Shown here: positions 8,757 through 17,797 of the stretch, one piece after another | How the letters are laid out: the number at the start of each line of letters is the position of its first letter | Position numbering within the stretch: the stretch's first letter is position 1 | Assembly (NCBI GenBank): GCA_019285715.1 | Contig: CP079108.1 | Coordinates: 2,619,001 to 2,683,000 of the forward strand | DNA: 64,000 bases | From: Sphingosinicellaceae bacterium | Lineage (GTDB): Bacteria; Pseudomonadota; Alphaproteobacteria; Sphingomonadales; Sphingomonadaceae | Direction of reading: 5' to 3' | Program-made: the position numbers and the translations under genes | The notes under the pieces: generated by a model | What the model saw: the letters and a program-made list of their open reading frames with translations, nothing else | Database searches by the model: none | What the model was told of the DNA's origin: nothing

Positions 8757-9658
8757 GAGGAAAACTCTCCTTCCGAAGGGCTTAACGCATCAGCTTCGAG
8801 ATTGACCTCGACGGAAACAACCATGCCGGCATCGGTTCCCGGAAAGCCCGACCAGGTGCCCGACAGCGGCACCGCCTGGTATGGATCGCGGGCGACGCCG
8901 ACGCGGATCAGGCCACGATTGCCGACGATGCCGTTGGTCGGGTCGAACTCGACCCAGCCCGATCCCGGCAGGAAGACGCGAACCCAGGCATGGGTGTTGC
9001 CGCCGCCGATCCGGCGCTCGCGCTTCGACGGGCTGTACACGTAGCCGGAGACGAAACGGGCAGCGAGGCCGAGGGCGCGCGCCGCCTCGATCATCAACAC
9101 GGCGAAGTCCCGGCACGTGCCCTGCCGCTTGGTGATGGTCTCGACCGGCGTCTGCGTCCCCATCGCGGCGCGCGAGACGTAGAGGAAGTCGCGCCGGATC
9201 GTCGTGGTCATCGCGCTGAGGACCGCCATCGTCTCGATCCGGCCCGGGGACACGAAGGCGCGCGCCCAGCGGTCGATGATGCGGTCGGGGTCGTGATGCT
9301 GGCGCTCGATCGAGCGGGCGAGGTCGGGCATGTCCTCCGACGAGTAGGTGAACGGGAAGCCGCGTGCATAGTCCTCGACCTGGACCTGTTCGGCGGAAAG
9401 CGGACGGTGCTCGACGCGGGCGGTGCTGCGGAAGCTGAGCGAGGACGCACGGGTGTTGAAGCGGGCGATCGCCACCGAGTTGCCGAAAACGTCTTGGACC
9501 CAGCGGAGTTCGCTGGGCGCCGGTTCGATCGCCAGCGTCGAGGCGAGCAGGCGCTGGTAGTGACTCTCGCGCGGCCGGGTCATGATCCGGTGCTCGCCGA
9601 ACGCTACCGGCTGCCGGTACCGGTAGGTAGTCAGGTGATCTATGGTGAGCACGACCAT
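8750..9658 (-). CDS. Transglutaminase-like cysteine protease homologue, intact triad
   Basis: 302 residues, same two-domain architecture as its downstream neighbour. The triad is complete: Cys182 in GTCRDFAVL, His223 in GGGNTHAWVRV and Asp239 in VEFDPTNG. It has no signal peptide. In alphaproteobacteria such genes commonly occur as tandem pairs. The gene starts only 17 nt from the divergent N-formylglutamate amidohydrolase start, so its promoter must overlap that gene or its start. Confidence 0.9.
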   Translation of the reverse strand: MVVLTIDHLTTYRYRQPVAFGEHRIMTRPRESHYQRLLASTLAIEPAPSELRWVQDVFGNSVAIARFNTRASSLSFRSTARVEHRPLSAEQVQVEDYARGFPFTYSSEDMPDLARSIERQHHDPDRIIDRWARAFVSPGRIETMAVLSAMTTTIRRDFLYVSRAAMGTQTPVETITKRQGTCRDFAVLMIEAARALGLAARFVSGYVYSPSKRERRIGGGNTHAWVRVFLPGSGWVEFDPTNGIVGNRGLIRVGVARDPYQAVPLSGTWSGFPGTDAGMVVSVEVNLEADALSPSEGEFSSC

Positions 9659-9675
9659 CCGGAAAGTTTCGACAA

Positions 9676-10428
9676 GTGCTCGACGATTCGCAACGACTAT
9701 TACATTCCAATGACTTGCCGCCGGTCGAGATCGTCAACCCGGACGGCGGTGGCCGATTCCTGCTGACCGGGGACCATGCCGGCAAGCTGGTACCGTCGGC
9801 GCTGGGGACGCTGGGCGTCGCGGCGGAGGACATGGCGCGTCATATCGGCTGGGACATCGGGGTCGAGGCACTGGGCCGGAACCTCGCGGCGCGGCTCGAT
9901 GCAATTTTCGTGCGGCAGCGCTACTCGCGGCTGGTCATCGACTGCAACCGCGATCCAGGGTCGGCCGAAGCGATGCCGGTGGTCAGCGACGGCACTCCGA
10001 TACTGGGCAACGTCGGGCTGAGCGCAGCCGACCGGCACCGGCGGGTCGCGGAAATCCACGAGCCGTACCAGGCAGCGGTCGCGGCTGCATTCGAGGCTCG
10101 TCCCGCGGCCGTTCTGGTCGCGCTGCACAGCTTCACCCCCGCGATGGCCGGCGTGGCGCGGCCGTGGCACATCGGGGTCCTGCACGACGGTCGCAACGAC
10201 GCCTTCGCCCGGCGGCTGCTCGACTGGCTGGAACGCCACGCCGGGCTGCCGATCGGCGACAACGACCCGTACCGGATGGACGCGACCGACTACACCGTGC
10301 CGCACCATGCCTTTGCGGCCGGCCGGCCGTACGTGGAGCTCGAGGTACGGCAGGACCTGGTCGGCGATGCTGCCGGCGTCGACCGGATCGCGGCGCTTCT
10401 CGCGGCGGGGCTGAACGAGTCAGCCTAG
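9676..10428 (+). CDS. N-formylglutamate amidohydrolase family protein
   Basis: A 250-residue protein with the N-formylglutamate deformylase/HutG family pattern: LLTGDHAGKLVP near the start, RLVIDCNRDP in the middle, ALHSFTPAM and a C-terminal PYVELEVRQDLVG. Members hydrolyse N-formyl-glutamate or similar N-acyl amino acids and use zinc. No hut genes are adjacent, so a role in histidine breakdown is not supported here. GTG 9676 is the only reasonable N-terminal start before the conserved region, although its ribosome site is weak. Confidence 0.85.
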   Translation: MLDDSQRLLHSNDLPPVEIVNPDGGGRFLLTGDHAGKLVPSALGTLGVAAEDMARHIGWDIGVEALGRNLAARLDAIFVRQRYSRLVIDCNRDPGSAEAMPVVSDGTPILGNVGLSAADRHRRVAEIHEPYQAAVAAAFEARPAAVLVALHSFTPAMAGVARPWHIGVLHDGRNDAFARRLLDWLERHAGLPIGDNDPYRMDATDYTVPHHAFAAGRPYVELEVRQDLVGDAAGVDRIAALLAAGLNESA

Positions 10429-10738
10429 TCCGGCAGGGTCAGCTCATCGCGAATCCTTCGGCCGGGCGCGCCCATAATCGCGAATGATCAAACTAATTAA
10501 TTATCCTCAATACTATCTGACAAAATGTCTACGCAATAATCAATAATGTAACTTAGCAGTATCGAATAAATGATTTCTAGATAGACTTTACCGAACAGAA
10601 CTTAAAATCTCAACGATCAGTTTATGATAGAGAATGCCTGTAAACTACTCACCTAGACAAACTAGAACTTATGATATGCATTAATCTAATCTTGAACGGT
10701 TGCCCTTAGCCCAAGTTACACGCTGAGTTTGCGTCGGG
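10429..10738. other. Low-GC intergenic stretch flanking the IS21 element
   Basis: No credible gene. From about 10480 to 10720 the composition drops to roughly one third G+C (by counting one 60-base line), in strong contrast to the GC-rich genes around it. Its minus-strand reading next to the IS could supply a 10-residue C-terminal tail for the interrupted BY-kinase (stop at 10706-10708), but no target duplication confirms this junction. Confidence 0.6.
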
Positions 10739-10767
10739 TGTAGATTTCCAGTGAGAAGTGACCCGGG
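10739..10767 (+). repeat. Left terminal inverted repeat of the IS21 element
   Basis: 29 nt starting TGTAGATTTCCAGTGAG, matching the complement of 13202-13230 except at the 13th base. Confidence 0.92.
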
Positions 10768-10850
10768 AGCGGCATAAGTTTTCACTGAGATTTGACCCAT
10801 GTTTGGACCTGCCTCTGGCTGACCGGCCGGAGGTATTAGGAGTGATCAAC

Positions 10851-12377
10851 ATGGATTTACTGAGCGTAGTACGTCGCTGGCGTTTCCGGCAGAAGCTCGC
10901 ACTTCGGGAGATCGAGCGGCGCAGCGGCTTGTCGCGCAACACGATCCGCAAGTACCTGCGCGCTGAGACGGTTGAGCCGCAGTTCAAGGTTCCCGACCGG
11001 CCGAGCAAGCTGGACCCATTTGCCGAGAAGCTGTCGGGCTGGCTGGTGATCAATGCCGGCAAGTCGCGCAAGCAGAAGCGCACGGCCAAGCAGATGCACG
11101 CCGATCTGGTCGTCTTGGGCTACGATGGATCTTACGGCCGTGTCGCGTCATATGTGCGGGCGTGGAAGGCTGATCGACAGATTGAACAGCAGACCAGCGG
11201 CCGCGGCACCTTCGTGCCGCTGGTGTTCCAGCCAGGCGAGGCCTTCCAGTTCGACTGGAGCGAAGACTGGGCCATTATAGGCGGCGAGCGCGTCAAGCTG
11301 CAGGCGGCGCACACGAAGCTGTCACACAGCAAGGCCTTCATTGTACGGGCCTATCCGCTCCAGACCCACGAGATGCTGTTCGACGCGATGACCCAGGCGT
11401 TCCGGGTTCTGGGCGGCGTTCCGCAGCGCGGGATCTTCGACAACATGAAGACCGCCGTCGACCGGATCGGTACCGGCAAAGCCCGGCAGGTCAACGCCCG
11501 CTTTGCCGCGATGGCCAGCCATTACCTGTTCGAGCCCGAGTTCTGCAACCCGGCGTCGGGGTGGGAGAAGGGCCAGGTCGAGAAGAACGTGCAGGATGCG
11601 CGGCGCCGCCTATGGCAGCAACTGCCGAGCTTCCCGGATATCGATGCGCTCAATGTCTGGCTCGAGGAACAATGCATCGCGCAGTGGAGCGAGATCCAGC
11701 ACGGCAGCTTGCCCGGCACTGTCGCTGATGTGCATGCGCAAGAGGTCGGCAATCTGATGCCGCTGGGTCGGCCCTTCGACGGCTTCGTCGAGCACACCAA
11801 GCGGGTCTCGCCGATCTGCCTCCTGCATTTTGAGCGCAACCGTTACAGCGTGCCGGCCTCGTTCGCCAACCGCCCGGTCAGCGTCAGGATCTATCCCGAG
11901 CGGATCGTCGTGGCGGCCGAGGGGCTGATCCTGTGCGAGCATGCCCGCATCATCGAGCGGTCTCATCACCTGCCCGGGCGGACCATCTATGACTGGCGGC
12001 ACTATCTGGCGGTGATCCAGCGCAAGCCTGGGGCGCTGCGGAATGGCGCGCCGTTCACGCAACTGCCCGATGCGTTCAAGCAGCTGCAAAGTCAGTTACT
12101 GCGCCGCGCCGGCGGCGATCGCGAGATGGCCGAGATCCTGGCGCTCGTGCTGCAGCATGACGAACAGGCGGTTCTTTGCGCGGTCGAACTGGCACTGGAG
12201 GCTGGCGTCGCGACCAAGACCCACGTCCTCAACGTTCTGCACCGGCTCACCGATGGTAAGGCTACGCCAGCCTCCCCGATCGACGCCCCGCAGGCGCTGC
12301 GCCTTGCGCAAGAGCCGCTCGCCGATGTCGGGCGATATGACGGTCTTCGCGATGGAGGGCTGCGCCATGCGTCATGA
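10851..12377 (+). CDS. istA: IS21-family transposase IstA
   Basis: 508 residues from ATG 10851, which has AGGAG 8 nt upstream. An N-terminal helix-turn-helix ([20 protein letters not shown]) precedes the DDE integrase core. The three acidic residues sit in [19 protein letters not shown] and [12 protein letters not shown]. The C-terminal part has the Mu-type beta-barrel-like region ([17 protein letters not shown]). It catalyses strand transfer of the IS21 element with the IstB ATPase. No frameshift or internal stop is seen, so it may be active. Confidence 0.96.
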   Translation: MDLLSVVRRWRFRQKLALREIERRSGLSRNTIRKYLRAETVEPQFKVPDRPSKLDPFAEKLSGWLVINAGKSRKQKRTAKQMHADLVVLGYDGSYGRVASYVRAWKADRQIEQQTSGRGTFVPLVFQPGEAFQFDWSEDWAIIGGERVKLQAAHTKLSHSKAFIVRAYPLQTHEMLFDAMTQAFRVLGGVPQRGIFDNMKTAVDRIGTGKARQVNARFAAMASHYLFEPEFCNPASGWEKGQVEKNVQDARRRLWQQLPSFPDIDALNVWLEEQCIAQWSEIQHGSLPGTVADVHAQEVGNLMPLGRPFDGFVEHTKRVSPICLLHFERNRYSVPASFANRPVSVRIYPERIVVAAEGLILCEHARIIERSHHLPGRTIYDWRHYLAVIQRKPGALRNGAPFTQLPDAFKQLQSQLLRRAGGDREMAEILALVLQHDEQAVLCAVELALEAGVATKTHVLNVLHRLTDGKATPASPIDAPQALRLAQEPLADVGRYDGLRDGGLRHAS

Positions 12378-13146
12378 TCCCGCCAGCGCCGCAGTGGTCG
12401 TCATGCTCAAGGCGCTCAAGATGTACGGCATGGCCCAGGCGGTCGGCGACCTTATCGAGCAAGGCGCCCCGGCGTTCGAGGCGGCAGTGCCGATCATCTC
12501 CCAGCTGCTCAAGGCAGAGATGGCCGAGCGGGAGGTCCGCTCGATCGCCTACCAGATCAAGGCTGCCCGGTTCCCGGCCTACAAGGATCTAGCCGGGTTC
12601 GACTTCGCTTCCAGCGAAGTGAACGAGGCAATGGTCCGCCAACTGCACCGCGGTGACTTTATCGACGGCGGCGACAACGTCGTACTGATCGGCGGTCCCG
12701 GCACCGGAAAATCCCACGTCGCCACCGCGCTGGGCGTCCAGGCTGTCGAACATCACCGCAAGAAGGTCCGGTTCTTTGCCACGGTCGATCTGGTCAATGC
12801 GCTTGAACAGGAAAAGGCAATGAACAAAGCCGGCCAGCTTGCCGAGCGCCTGCTGCGCCTTGACCTCATTATCCTCGATGAACTGGGCTACCTGCCGTTC
12901 AGCCCGTCAGGCGGGGCGTTGTTGTTCCATCTGCTCAGCAAACTCTATGAGCGTACCAGCGTCATCATCACCACCAACCTCAGCTTCAGCGAATGGGCCG
13001 AGGTGTTCGGTGATGCCAAGATGACCACCGCCCTGCTCGACAGGCTTACCCACCACTGCCACATTCTCGAAACCGGCAACGACAGCTTCCGGTTCAGGGC
13101 AAGCGCTGCTGCGCCCAAAACACGGAAGGAGAAATCATCAACTTGA
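12367..13146 (+). CDS. istB: IS21-family ATPase helper IstB
   Basis: 259 residues from ATG 12367, overlapping the istA stop by 11 nt, the usual IS21 arrangement. AAA+ motifs are intact: Walker [10 protein letters not shown], Walker [13 protein letters not shown], sensor-1 region [12 protein letters not shown] and arginine-finger region [12 protein letters not shown]. It forms a DNA-bound ATPase assembly that selects target DNA and activates IstA. Confidence 0.96.
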   Translation: MRHDPASAAVVVMLKALKMYGMAQAVGDLIEQGAPAFEAAVPIISQLLKAEMAEREVRSIAYQIKAARFPAYKDLAGFDFASSEVNEAMVRQLHRGDFIDGGDNVVLIGGPGTGKSHVATALGVQAVEHHRKKVRFFATVDLVNALEQEKAMNKAGQLAERLLRLDLIILDELGYLPFSPSGGALLFHLLSKLYERTSVIITTNLSFSEWAEVFGDAKMTTALLDRLTHHCHILETGNDSFRFRASAAAPKTRKEKSST

Positions 13147-15411
13147 CCCACACCCCGCATCGCGGGACATAACTTCACCCGGGTCAAATCTCGATGAAAA
13201 CCCCGGGTCACTTCTCAGTGGAAATCTACAGCCGTAGCCGCCATAACTGCCATAGCCACCGTAACCGAGACCCGACAGCCGGACGTCGTACATGGTCAAC
13301 AGGCCGCCGAGGATCTGCGCGTCGGCACCCTCGAGACGCGCGATCGCACGACGCGCCGCGAGCCTCCGGGTCCCGGCCTCGATGGTGAACACCGTGCCCT
13401 CGGCGAGCGACGACAGCAGCGGCGAGTCAGCCAGTCCGAGCACGGGGGGGCCATCGAGGATGATCATGTCGAACATGTCCTGGAGCATGGCGATCGTCTC
13501 CGCCGTCCGCGGGCTGGCGAGCAGTTCGGCGGGGTTTGGCGGGACGGGCCCGGACGGCAGTACCCACAGGTTCTCGGTGCTCGTCGTGAACACCGCGCTC
13601 TTGAAGTCGTTCGAGCCGGCCAGCAGGTTCGACAGGCCGAAATGCTCGTCGCGCGTGACGGTCATCGACGGCTGCCGCATGTCGGCGTCAACCAGGAGCA
13701 CGCGGCGTCCGGTTCGCGCGAAGGCGATGGCGAGGGCGAAGGCGGTCGTCGACTTGCCCTCGCTCTCGCCGGTACTCGCGATGAGCAGAGTTCGCGGCGC
13801 GCCGGTGGAGGTGCCGAACTCGATCGAGGTCCGCACCGACAGATAGGCTTCGACGATCGCGCCCTTGCCGGTGGTGATCTTGTCGACGATGCGCTCGCCG
13901 GTCGCCACCTTGGGGATCGCCCCGAGCAGCGGCAGGCGGAGCTTGTGCGAGACATCGTCGGGCGTCTTGATCGAGTCGTCCATGAACTCGCAGATGAAGG
14001 CCGCAAGCAATCCGATCACGAGACCGAGGATCAGTCCCGCGCCGAGGTTGAACGCGACGTTGGGCCGGACCAGCGGCGCGCCCTTGGCCTCGTCGACGAG
14101 CGAGACGTTGCTGGTCTCGATGCCCTCGGCGACATCGACCTGCTTGAAGCGCTGGAGCAGCGCATCATAGAACTGCCGGTTCGTGTCGACGTCGCGGCGC
14201 AGGATATTGTAGCGGATGCTCCGGTCGTTGATGTCGAGGACCGAGTTCTTGAGCCCCTTCACGTTCTGCGCGAGGACGTGCTCGCGGGCCACGGCCGCGA
14301 GATAATCGGCCTGCAGCGAGCTGCGGACCCGCGCCCGCTCGGCGGCCAGCGACTTGTCGACATCGGCGATCCGGGCGCGCAGCTGCGACATCTGCGGGAA
14401 GACATCGCGGTACAGGCCGCCCATGTCGCTGTACTGGGCGCTGAGCCCGGCGCGGGTCTGCTGCAGCGCCTGGATCGTCGGGTTGGTCAGCTCCTGGGTC
14501 GTCGTCAGCCCGACCTGCCGGTATTTCTGCTCGGCATCGATGCGGTCGCGCTGCGCATCGGACAGCGCCGCATTGACCTGGACCAGCGAGGCCGACGTCA
14601 GGGACGTCTCGCCACCGGTCGCGCCGTTCGAGGCCGACGGCTGGACGTTGATGATATCGGCTTCACGCGCATACTCGGTTGCCGCGCGGTCCGAAGCTTC
14701 GAGGCGCTGCTGGGCAATCAGCAGGCGCTTGCCGAGAAGCTGGCGCGCCAGCACCGTCGAACTCATCTTGCGCTCGAGATTCGAGGCAATGAAGCTCGAC
14801 GCATAGGCATTGGTGATGCGTTCGGCCATCGCGGCGTCCGGGGCCTCGAAGGAAATCGTGACGAGGCGGCTGTCGGGCACCGGCGTCGCCTTGAACCCGT
14901 CGACGAGCACCTTGGCGGCGTGAGCCGTCGCGGTCTCGAGATTACGGTCGGGCTCGTCGCCGGCATCGAAACCATAACCCGGCACCGTCGCCAGACTGAG
15001 CGTACGCGCGACCCGTTCGGCAAGTGACCGGCTCGCCAGCAAACCGTACTGGGTTCGCAGGTAGTCGTTGCGCGCCATCGACACCGAGGCGGTCTCGGTC
15101 TCGTCGGTGTTGATGACCTTGAAGTCCTCGGCGGAAATCTCGAGGGTGGCGGAGGCACGGTAGATCTTGGTCGTGAGGACCGATACTGCGCCCGCGATGG
15201 CCAGGCAGATGGCGACGGAGGCCGGAACCACCCAACGCCACTTCTGCAGGACGAGCCAGAGGTCGGCATAGGCCGAGCGATCGAGGTCGTGGCCGAGATG
15301 GTCGTACGCGATCGCGACCTCGCCGCGGTCGATGGTTCGCAAGGCGCGTCGGTGGCCGCCCTCCAGACCACGGTCGGCGGGGACGAAAGCGTCGGGGCTA
15401 TGATCGTTCAA
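13138..15411 (-). CDS. Exopolysaccharide BY-kinase/chain-length protein, C-terminus replaced by IS21 sequence
   Basis: Wzc/GumC-type polysaccharide co-polymerase with a fused tyrosine autokinase. A Wzz domain with a transmembrane helix near residues 55-75 is followed by a long coiled-coil periplasmic part, a second helix ([19 protein letters not shown]), then the BY-kinase: Walker [15 protein letters not shown], Walker A' [12 protein letters not shown], Walker [12 protein letters not shown]. Host coding sequence ends at 13231 after a Gly/Tyr cluster ([14 protein letters not shown]), the expected autophosphorylation tail. The remaining 30 residues are read from the IS21 right end. A TTG at 15411 is the only start upstream of the Wzz domain. 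The gene is 20 nt downstream of wza; together they control length and export of an exopolysaccharide. Confidence 0.88.
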   Translation of the reverse strand: MNDHSPDAFVPADRGLEGGHRRALRTIDRGEVAIAYDHLGHDLDRSAYADLWLVLQKWRWVVPASVAICLAIAGAVSVLTTKIYRASATLEISAEDFKVINTDETETASVSMARNDYLRTQYGLLASRSLAERVARTLSLATVPGYGFDAGDEPDRNLETATAHAAKVLVDGFKATPVPDSRLVTISFEAPDAAMAERITNAYASSFIASNLERKMSSTVLARQLLGKRLLIAQQRLEASDRAATEYAREADIINVQPSASNGATGGETSLTSASLVQVNAALSDAQRDRIDAEQKYRQVGLTTTQELTNPTIQALQQTRAGLSAQYSDMGGLYRDVFPQMSQLRARIADVDKSLAAERARVRSSLQADYLAAVAREHVLAQNVKGLKNSVLDINDRSIRYNILRRDVDTNRQFYDALLQRFKQVDVAEGIETSNVSLVDEAKGAPLVRPNVAFNLGAGLILGLVIGLLAAFICEFMDDSIKTPDDVSHKLRLPLLGAIPKVATGERIVDKITTGKGAIVEAYLSVRTSIEFGTSTGAPRTLLIASTGESEGKSTTAFALAIAFARTGRRVLLVDADMRQPSMTVTRDEHFGLSNLLAGSNDFKSAVFTTSTENLWVLPSGPVPPNPAELLASPRTAETIAMLQDMFDMIILDGPPVLGLADSPLLSSLAEGTVFTIEAGTRRLAARRAIARLEGADAQILGGLLTMYDVRLSGLGYGGYGSYGGYGCRFPLRSDPGFSSRFDPGEVMSRDAGCGSS
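13202..13230 (-). repeat. Right terminal inverted repeat of the IS21 element
   Basis: Read on the minus strand it starts TGTAGATTTCCACTGAG and matches the left end over 29 nt with one difference. Base 13231 is the first base of the interrupted kinase gene. Confidence 0.92.
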
Positions 15412-15431
15412 TGGGCTATCCGTCGCAAAGG

Positions 15432-16163
15432 TCAGAAGGGACGGAAGACGGCGAGCAGCGGCACCGCCGAGAGGAAATCGCGGAACGCCTGGCGCGTCGC
15501 CGACCCGTCGACGACGATGACGTCGTTGTCGTAGATCGTCGGATCGACCTCCTTGCCGGCGCGGATCGTGCTGAGGTCGAAGGCCGCCGCCTGCCGCTGG
15601 CCGTCGATCTGCCGGAAAACCACGACGCGCTTGACGTTCGCGCCGGTATCCGTGCCCCGAGCGAGTGCGACCGCCTGAATCAGCGTCACGTCACCAGCGA
15701 TCTGGTAGACCCCGGCCTGCTTGACCGAGCCGTCGACCGTCACCGACCGCACCTGCATCGCCTTGAGCAGGACTTCGACGCGCGGCGACTTCAGGTAGGT
15801 CGCATCGAGCTTGGTCGCCAGGTTCGCGGCGAGTTGCTTGACCGTATGACCCTGCGCCGCCACGGCGCCGATCAACGGGATCTGGATCTGGCCGCTAAGG
15901 TCGACCTGGCGGTCGCCCGACAGTGAATCGACCTGGAAGACATTGACGCTGACCACGTCGCCGGGCTGGAGCAAATGCTCGTCGGCGCTCGTCGTCAGGC
16001 GTGGCAGGTCGGGAGCGACGAAGTCGGTGCGGTTGTACGCAACATGGCCACCGCGGCTGCCCGCGCAACCGCCGAGACAAAGCAGCACGCCGCCCAATAC
16101 GGCCAATCGACGTCCGCCATGCCGCCAGCCACGCTGGCGCAAACCGCTACCGTTCGACATCAC
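15432..16163 (-). CDS. Polysaccharide export outer-membrane lipoprotein (Wza/GumB family)
   Basis: 243 residues with a lipoprotein signal (lipobox LGGC, Cys33). Then comes the Poly_export domain: LLQPGDVVSVNVFQVDSLSG, the SLBB-type segment VTVDGSVKQAGVYQIAGDVTLIQAVALARG, and the C-terminal IYDNDVIVVDGSA. This is the short GumB-like form typical of alphaproteobacteria and forms the outer-membrane exit for exopolysaccharide. It is the first gene of a two-gene unit with the BY-kinase and is divergent from the small secreted protein at 16455. Confidence 0.92.
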   Translation of the reverse strand: MMSNGSGLRQRGWRHGGRRLAVLGGVLLCLGGCAGSRGGHVAYNRTDFVAPDLPRLTTSADEHLLQPGDVVSVNVFQVDSLSGDRQVDLSGQIQIPLIGAVAAQGHTVKQLAANLATKLDATYLKSPRVEVLLKAMQVRSVTVDGSVKQAGVYQIAGDVTLIQAVALARGTDTGANVKRVVVFRQIDGQRQAAAFDLSTIRAGKEVDPTIYDNDVIVVDGSATRQAFRDFLSAVPLLAVFRPF

Positions 16164-16454
16164 TACCCCTCGCGAGAAGCCCTCGGGAGCAAGAGATAGC
16201 GTGAGCGCATTACCAACCCATAAAGATATCCGGCACGATGAAAGTATTCATTAGGACAAGTTCTGGTTAAGACGCGCTAATGCTCTTAATGTAATGGGTA
16301 GCGATTGTTACTAAAGTCCAAATATCTGGTATCAAGACGCCAGGTTTTTTTGATTTCATAGTTCTGGAGCCCCATTTTATACATGGTGGCGTCTTGTTCA
16401 ACTGGATGGGAAATGATAGTTGGTCCGGAAGATCACGTAAGCAGGGTTGGAAAT
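16164..16454. other. Intergenic region between divergent wza and small secreted-protein gene
   Basis: 291 nt, clearly lower in GC than its neighbours. It should hold the promoters of both genes, but I could not assign -35/-10 boxes with confidence. It contains a hairpin followed by seven Ts (16324-16351) and a 10-nt perfect inverted repeat pair (16333-16342 and 16387-16396). These structures would lie in the leader of the downstream gene or end a short upstream RNA. Confidence 0.5.
16324..16351 (+). terminator. Hairpin plus T7 run, possible terminator of a short leader RNA or sRNA
   Basis: ATCTGG (16324-16329) pairs with CCAGGT (16340-16345), one G-U pair included, over a 10-nt loop, followed by an unbroken run of Ts (16345-16351). 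The stem is short, so strength is doubtful. There is no annotated plus-strand gene upstream, so a terminated RNA would be a leader or small RNA starting inside 16164-16320. Confidence 0.4.
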
Positions 16455-16745
16455 ATGGTAGCCAGAAAGATTATCGCTTCGGCAGCGCTGGCGGCGCTGG
16501 TGGTGGCACCGTTGCCGTCACTCGCCCAGGGAGCGCCCGGCGCGGCGGCACCGCGACTGCCCCCGCCCGGCATTTCCGGCGCAGCTCCGGGCGTCGGTGC
16601 CGGTGCCGGTGCCGGCCTCGGAGCGGTCGGTGGTCTTACGCTGCAGGAGACGATCTTGCTGAGCGTCCTGGCGCTGAGCAGCGTCGCGGTGGGCGGCGTG
16701 CTCGTCGCCGATGCGGTCAAGACGGATGCGCCCGTCAGCCCCTAG
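16455..16745 (+). CDS. Small secreted Gly/Ala/Pro-rich protein with C-terminal hydrophobic helix
   Basis: 96 residues from ATG 16455 (AGGG upstream). A signal peptide (MVARKIIASAALAALVVAPL, ending SLAQG) precedes a low-complexity Pro/Gly/Ala segment (GAAPGVGAGAGAGLGAVGG) and a hydrophobic helix (ILLSVLALSSVAVGGVLVA). It ends at a strong hairpin terminator. It lies beside exopolysaccharide genes in divergent orientation. Short proteins of this look accompany EPS loci in sphingomonads, but no function is established. An upstream in-frame start at 16383 would lack the exposed signal peptide. Confidence 0.65.
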   Translation: MVARKIIASAALAALVVAPLPSLAQGAPGAAAPRLPPPGISGAAPGVGAGAGAGLGAVGGLTLQETILLSVLALSSVAVGGVLVADAVKTDAPVSP

Positions 16746-16779
16746 ACGCGCAGACTGGATGAAGTACGAAGCTGAAAGA

Positions 16780-16805
16780 GGGCCGGCTGGGAAACCAGCC
16801 GGCCC
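16780..16805 (+). terminator. Strong GC hairpin with GAAA tetraloop
   Basis: GGGCCGGCTGG (16780-16790) pairs perfectly with CCAGCCGGCCC (16795-16805) over a GAAA loop, starting 35 nt after the stop codon of the small secreted protein. It has no long T run, but it lies between two convergent genes and could serve both. Confidence 0.75.
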
Positions 16806-16824
16806 GAACCTTGTCGACCGACAA

Positions 16825-17109
16825 CTAGTCGAACGGTCGATAATGCCGGTTGTCGGATGAGCGGCGTCGCGCACGCAGCGGCGCCATGACCATGCAGACA
16901 CCAGCCAGCGCCACCAGGAATGTCGAGAAGTCCGGCATCCACCCGCCGTGTGGTTCTACCTGCAGCGATGGGCTTGTGATCACGGCGACGAGGCCGAGTG
17001 CAGCCAGCACGACGATCACCGCAAGCGACGACAACGAGATTCGCGACCGTCGCAGCCGCGAACCCGCGGAATTCGCTTCACGGCCCGAACCCGAGTGCAT
17101 ATCCGACAT
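16825..17109 (-). CDS. Small two-helix membrane protein, unknown
   Basis: 94 residues from ATG 17109 (GGA-containing site upstream). A basic N-terminal part (GSRLRRSRISL) is followed by a helix (SLAVIVVLAALGLVAVI), a short loop with PHGGWMPDF and a second helix (FLVALAGVCMVMAPL), then an Arg-rich tail (RARRRSS). A longer form starting further upstream is possible, but the extra part lies in AT-rich DNA without an SD. The PxGGWMPD-helix-RARRR end loosely recalls sorting tails, but the first helix is not a cleavable signal, so I do not claim that. Confidence 0.5.
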   Translation of the reverse strand: MSDMHSGSGREANSAGSRLRRSRISLSSLAVIVVLAALGLVAVITSPSLQVEPHGGWMPDFSTFLVALAGVCMVMAPLRARRRSSDNRHYRPFD

Positions 17110-17797
17110 CGATTGTTCCAACTCAACAGACACAAGCAACGAGAACCAGTCGTTCTGACCGCTTCGCAATCGCCGGAGCCACTCAGTTGCCATGTCCGAC
17201 ATGATAACAATGCGATCGTCGTAATGCTCGAGTCTATACGCGAGTAAGAGCATCGTGTGAATACAGTAATTGCCCGCGAATGGATATCTATATATCAGAC
17301 ATTCTCTTACAAACCGAAACATGTGTGTATCCGAAATCAATCTTTCTTTCGTGTATGGTTAATCATAGTTTTGTCTAATACCGTACGGATAGGACGTATT
17401 TATTTGAAGCCGCGTCATCTCGGACCAGCGGCGACGTCGGGCGCTTCGGTGCATTCGGAGCGCACAACTGTTTGATTGGGCGAAGCGCCCTACTCCCGTC
17501 CAGTTGGATATTTCAGCAAAATCTCGCGACGATCCACCGCGCCGGGAAGGTTGGTCGCGATCGCCGACCGCACAATTCCCCACAATGAATGGGTATTGAG
17601 ATATTGGAGTCTTTACTGAACTTAGATGTTTTGTGCCTAATTTAGCTCATGATCTCTATTCGATACGTGCCTGATGAAGCTCATGTCGGAATGCGTGTAA
17701 TGTTCTATTAAGAACTATCTCACCCATGACGGCTGGACAGGCTGTTAACGATGTTTGGCATTCTTGCCACGATACGTACCAGCGCGGGGGCAACTTG
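17110..17797. other. AT-rich intergenic region upstream of the cellulose operon
   Basis: 688 nt with no gene I can support: short open frames (for example 17257-17475) lack ribosome sites and recognisable content. The region should contain the promoter of the cellulose operon. A GGGCG-AAG-CGCCC hairpin lies near 17479-17491 without a T run. Local composition is well below that of the genes. Confidence 0.5.

Larger units (their letters stand above)
10739..13230 (+). mobile_element. IS21-family insertion sequence, complete (2492 bp)
   Basis: Bounded by 29-nt terminal inverted repeats beginning TGTAGATTTCCA and ending TGACCCGGG, with one mismatch between ends. Each end also carries a second internal half-repeat ending GATTTGACCC, as expected for the multiple transposase-binding sites of IS21. 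The element contains istA and istB overlapping by 11 nt. The five bases outside the ends (TCGGG left, GCCGT right) are not a direct duplication, so the insertion is old, recombined or accompanied by a flank deletion. The right end lies inside the 3' part of an exopolysaccharide BY-kinase gene. Confidence 0.95.

Noticed and set aside
10706-11089. Antisense frame across the left IS21 end
   Set aside because: Mostly a shadow of istA; only its final ten codons outside the IS are of interest as a possible kinase tail.
13642-15027. 461-codon plus-strand frame over the BY-kinase
   Set aside because: Shadow of the kinase and Wzz domains; no ribosome site or domain.
16324-16396. Classical terminator/antiterminator attenuator before the small secreted-protein gene
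   Set aside because: The competing complementary segment lies downstream of the T run and would be made too late to prevent termination; kept only as a structured leader or sRNA candidate.
16825-17109. PEP-CTERM or similar sorting tail in the small membrane protein
   Set aside because: A helix plus RARRR tail is present, but no PEP motif, no cleavable N-terminal signal and no exosortase gene nearby.
17257-17475. 72-codon plus-strand frame in the AT-rich gap
   Set aside because: No ribosome site, unusual composition and no recognisable content.
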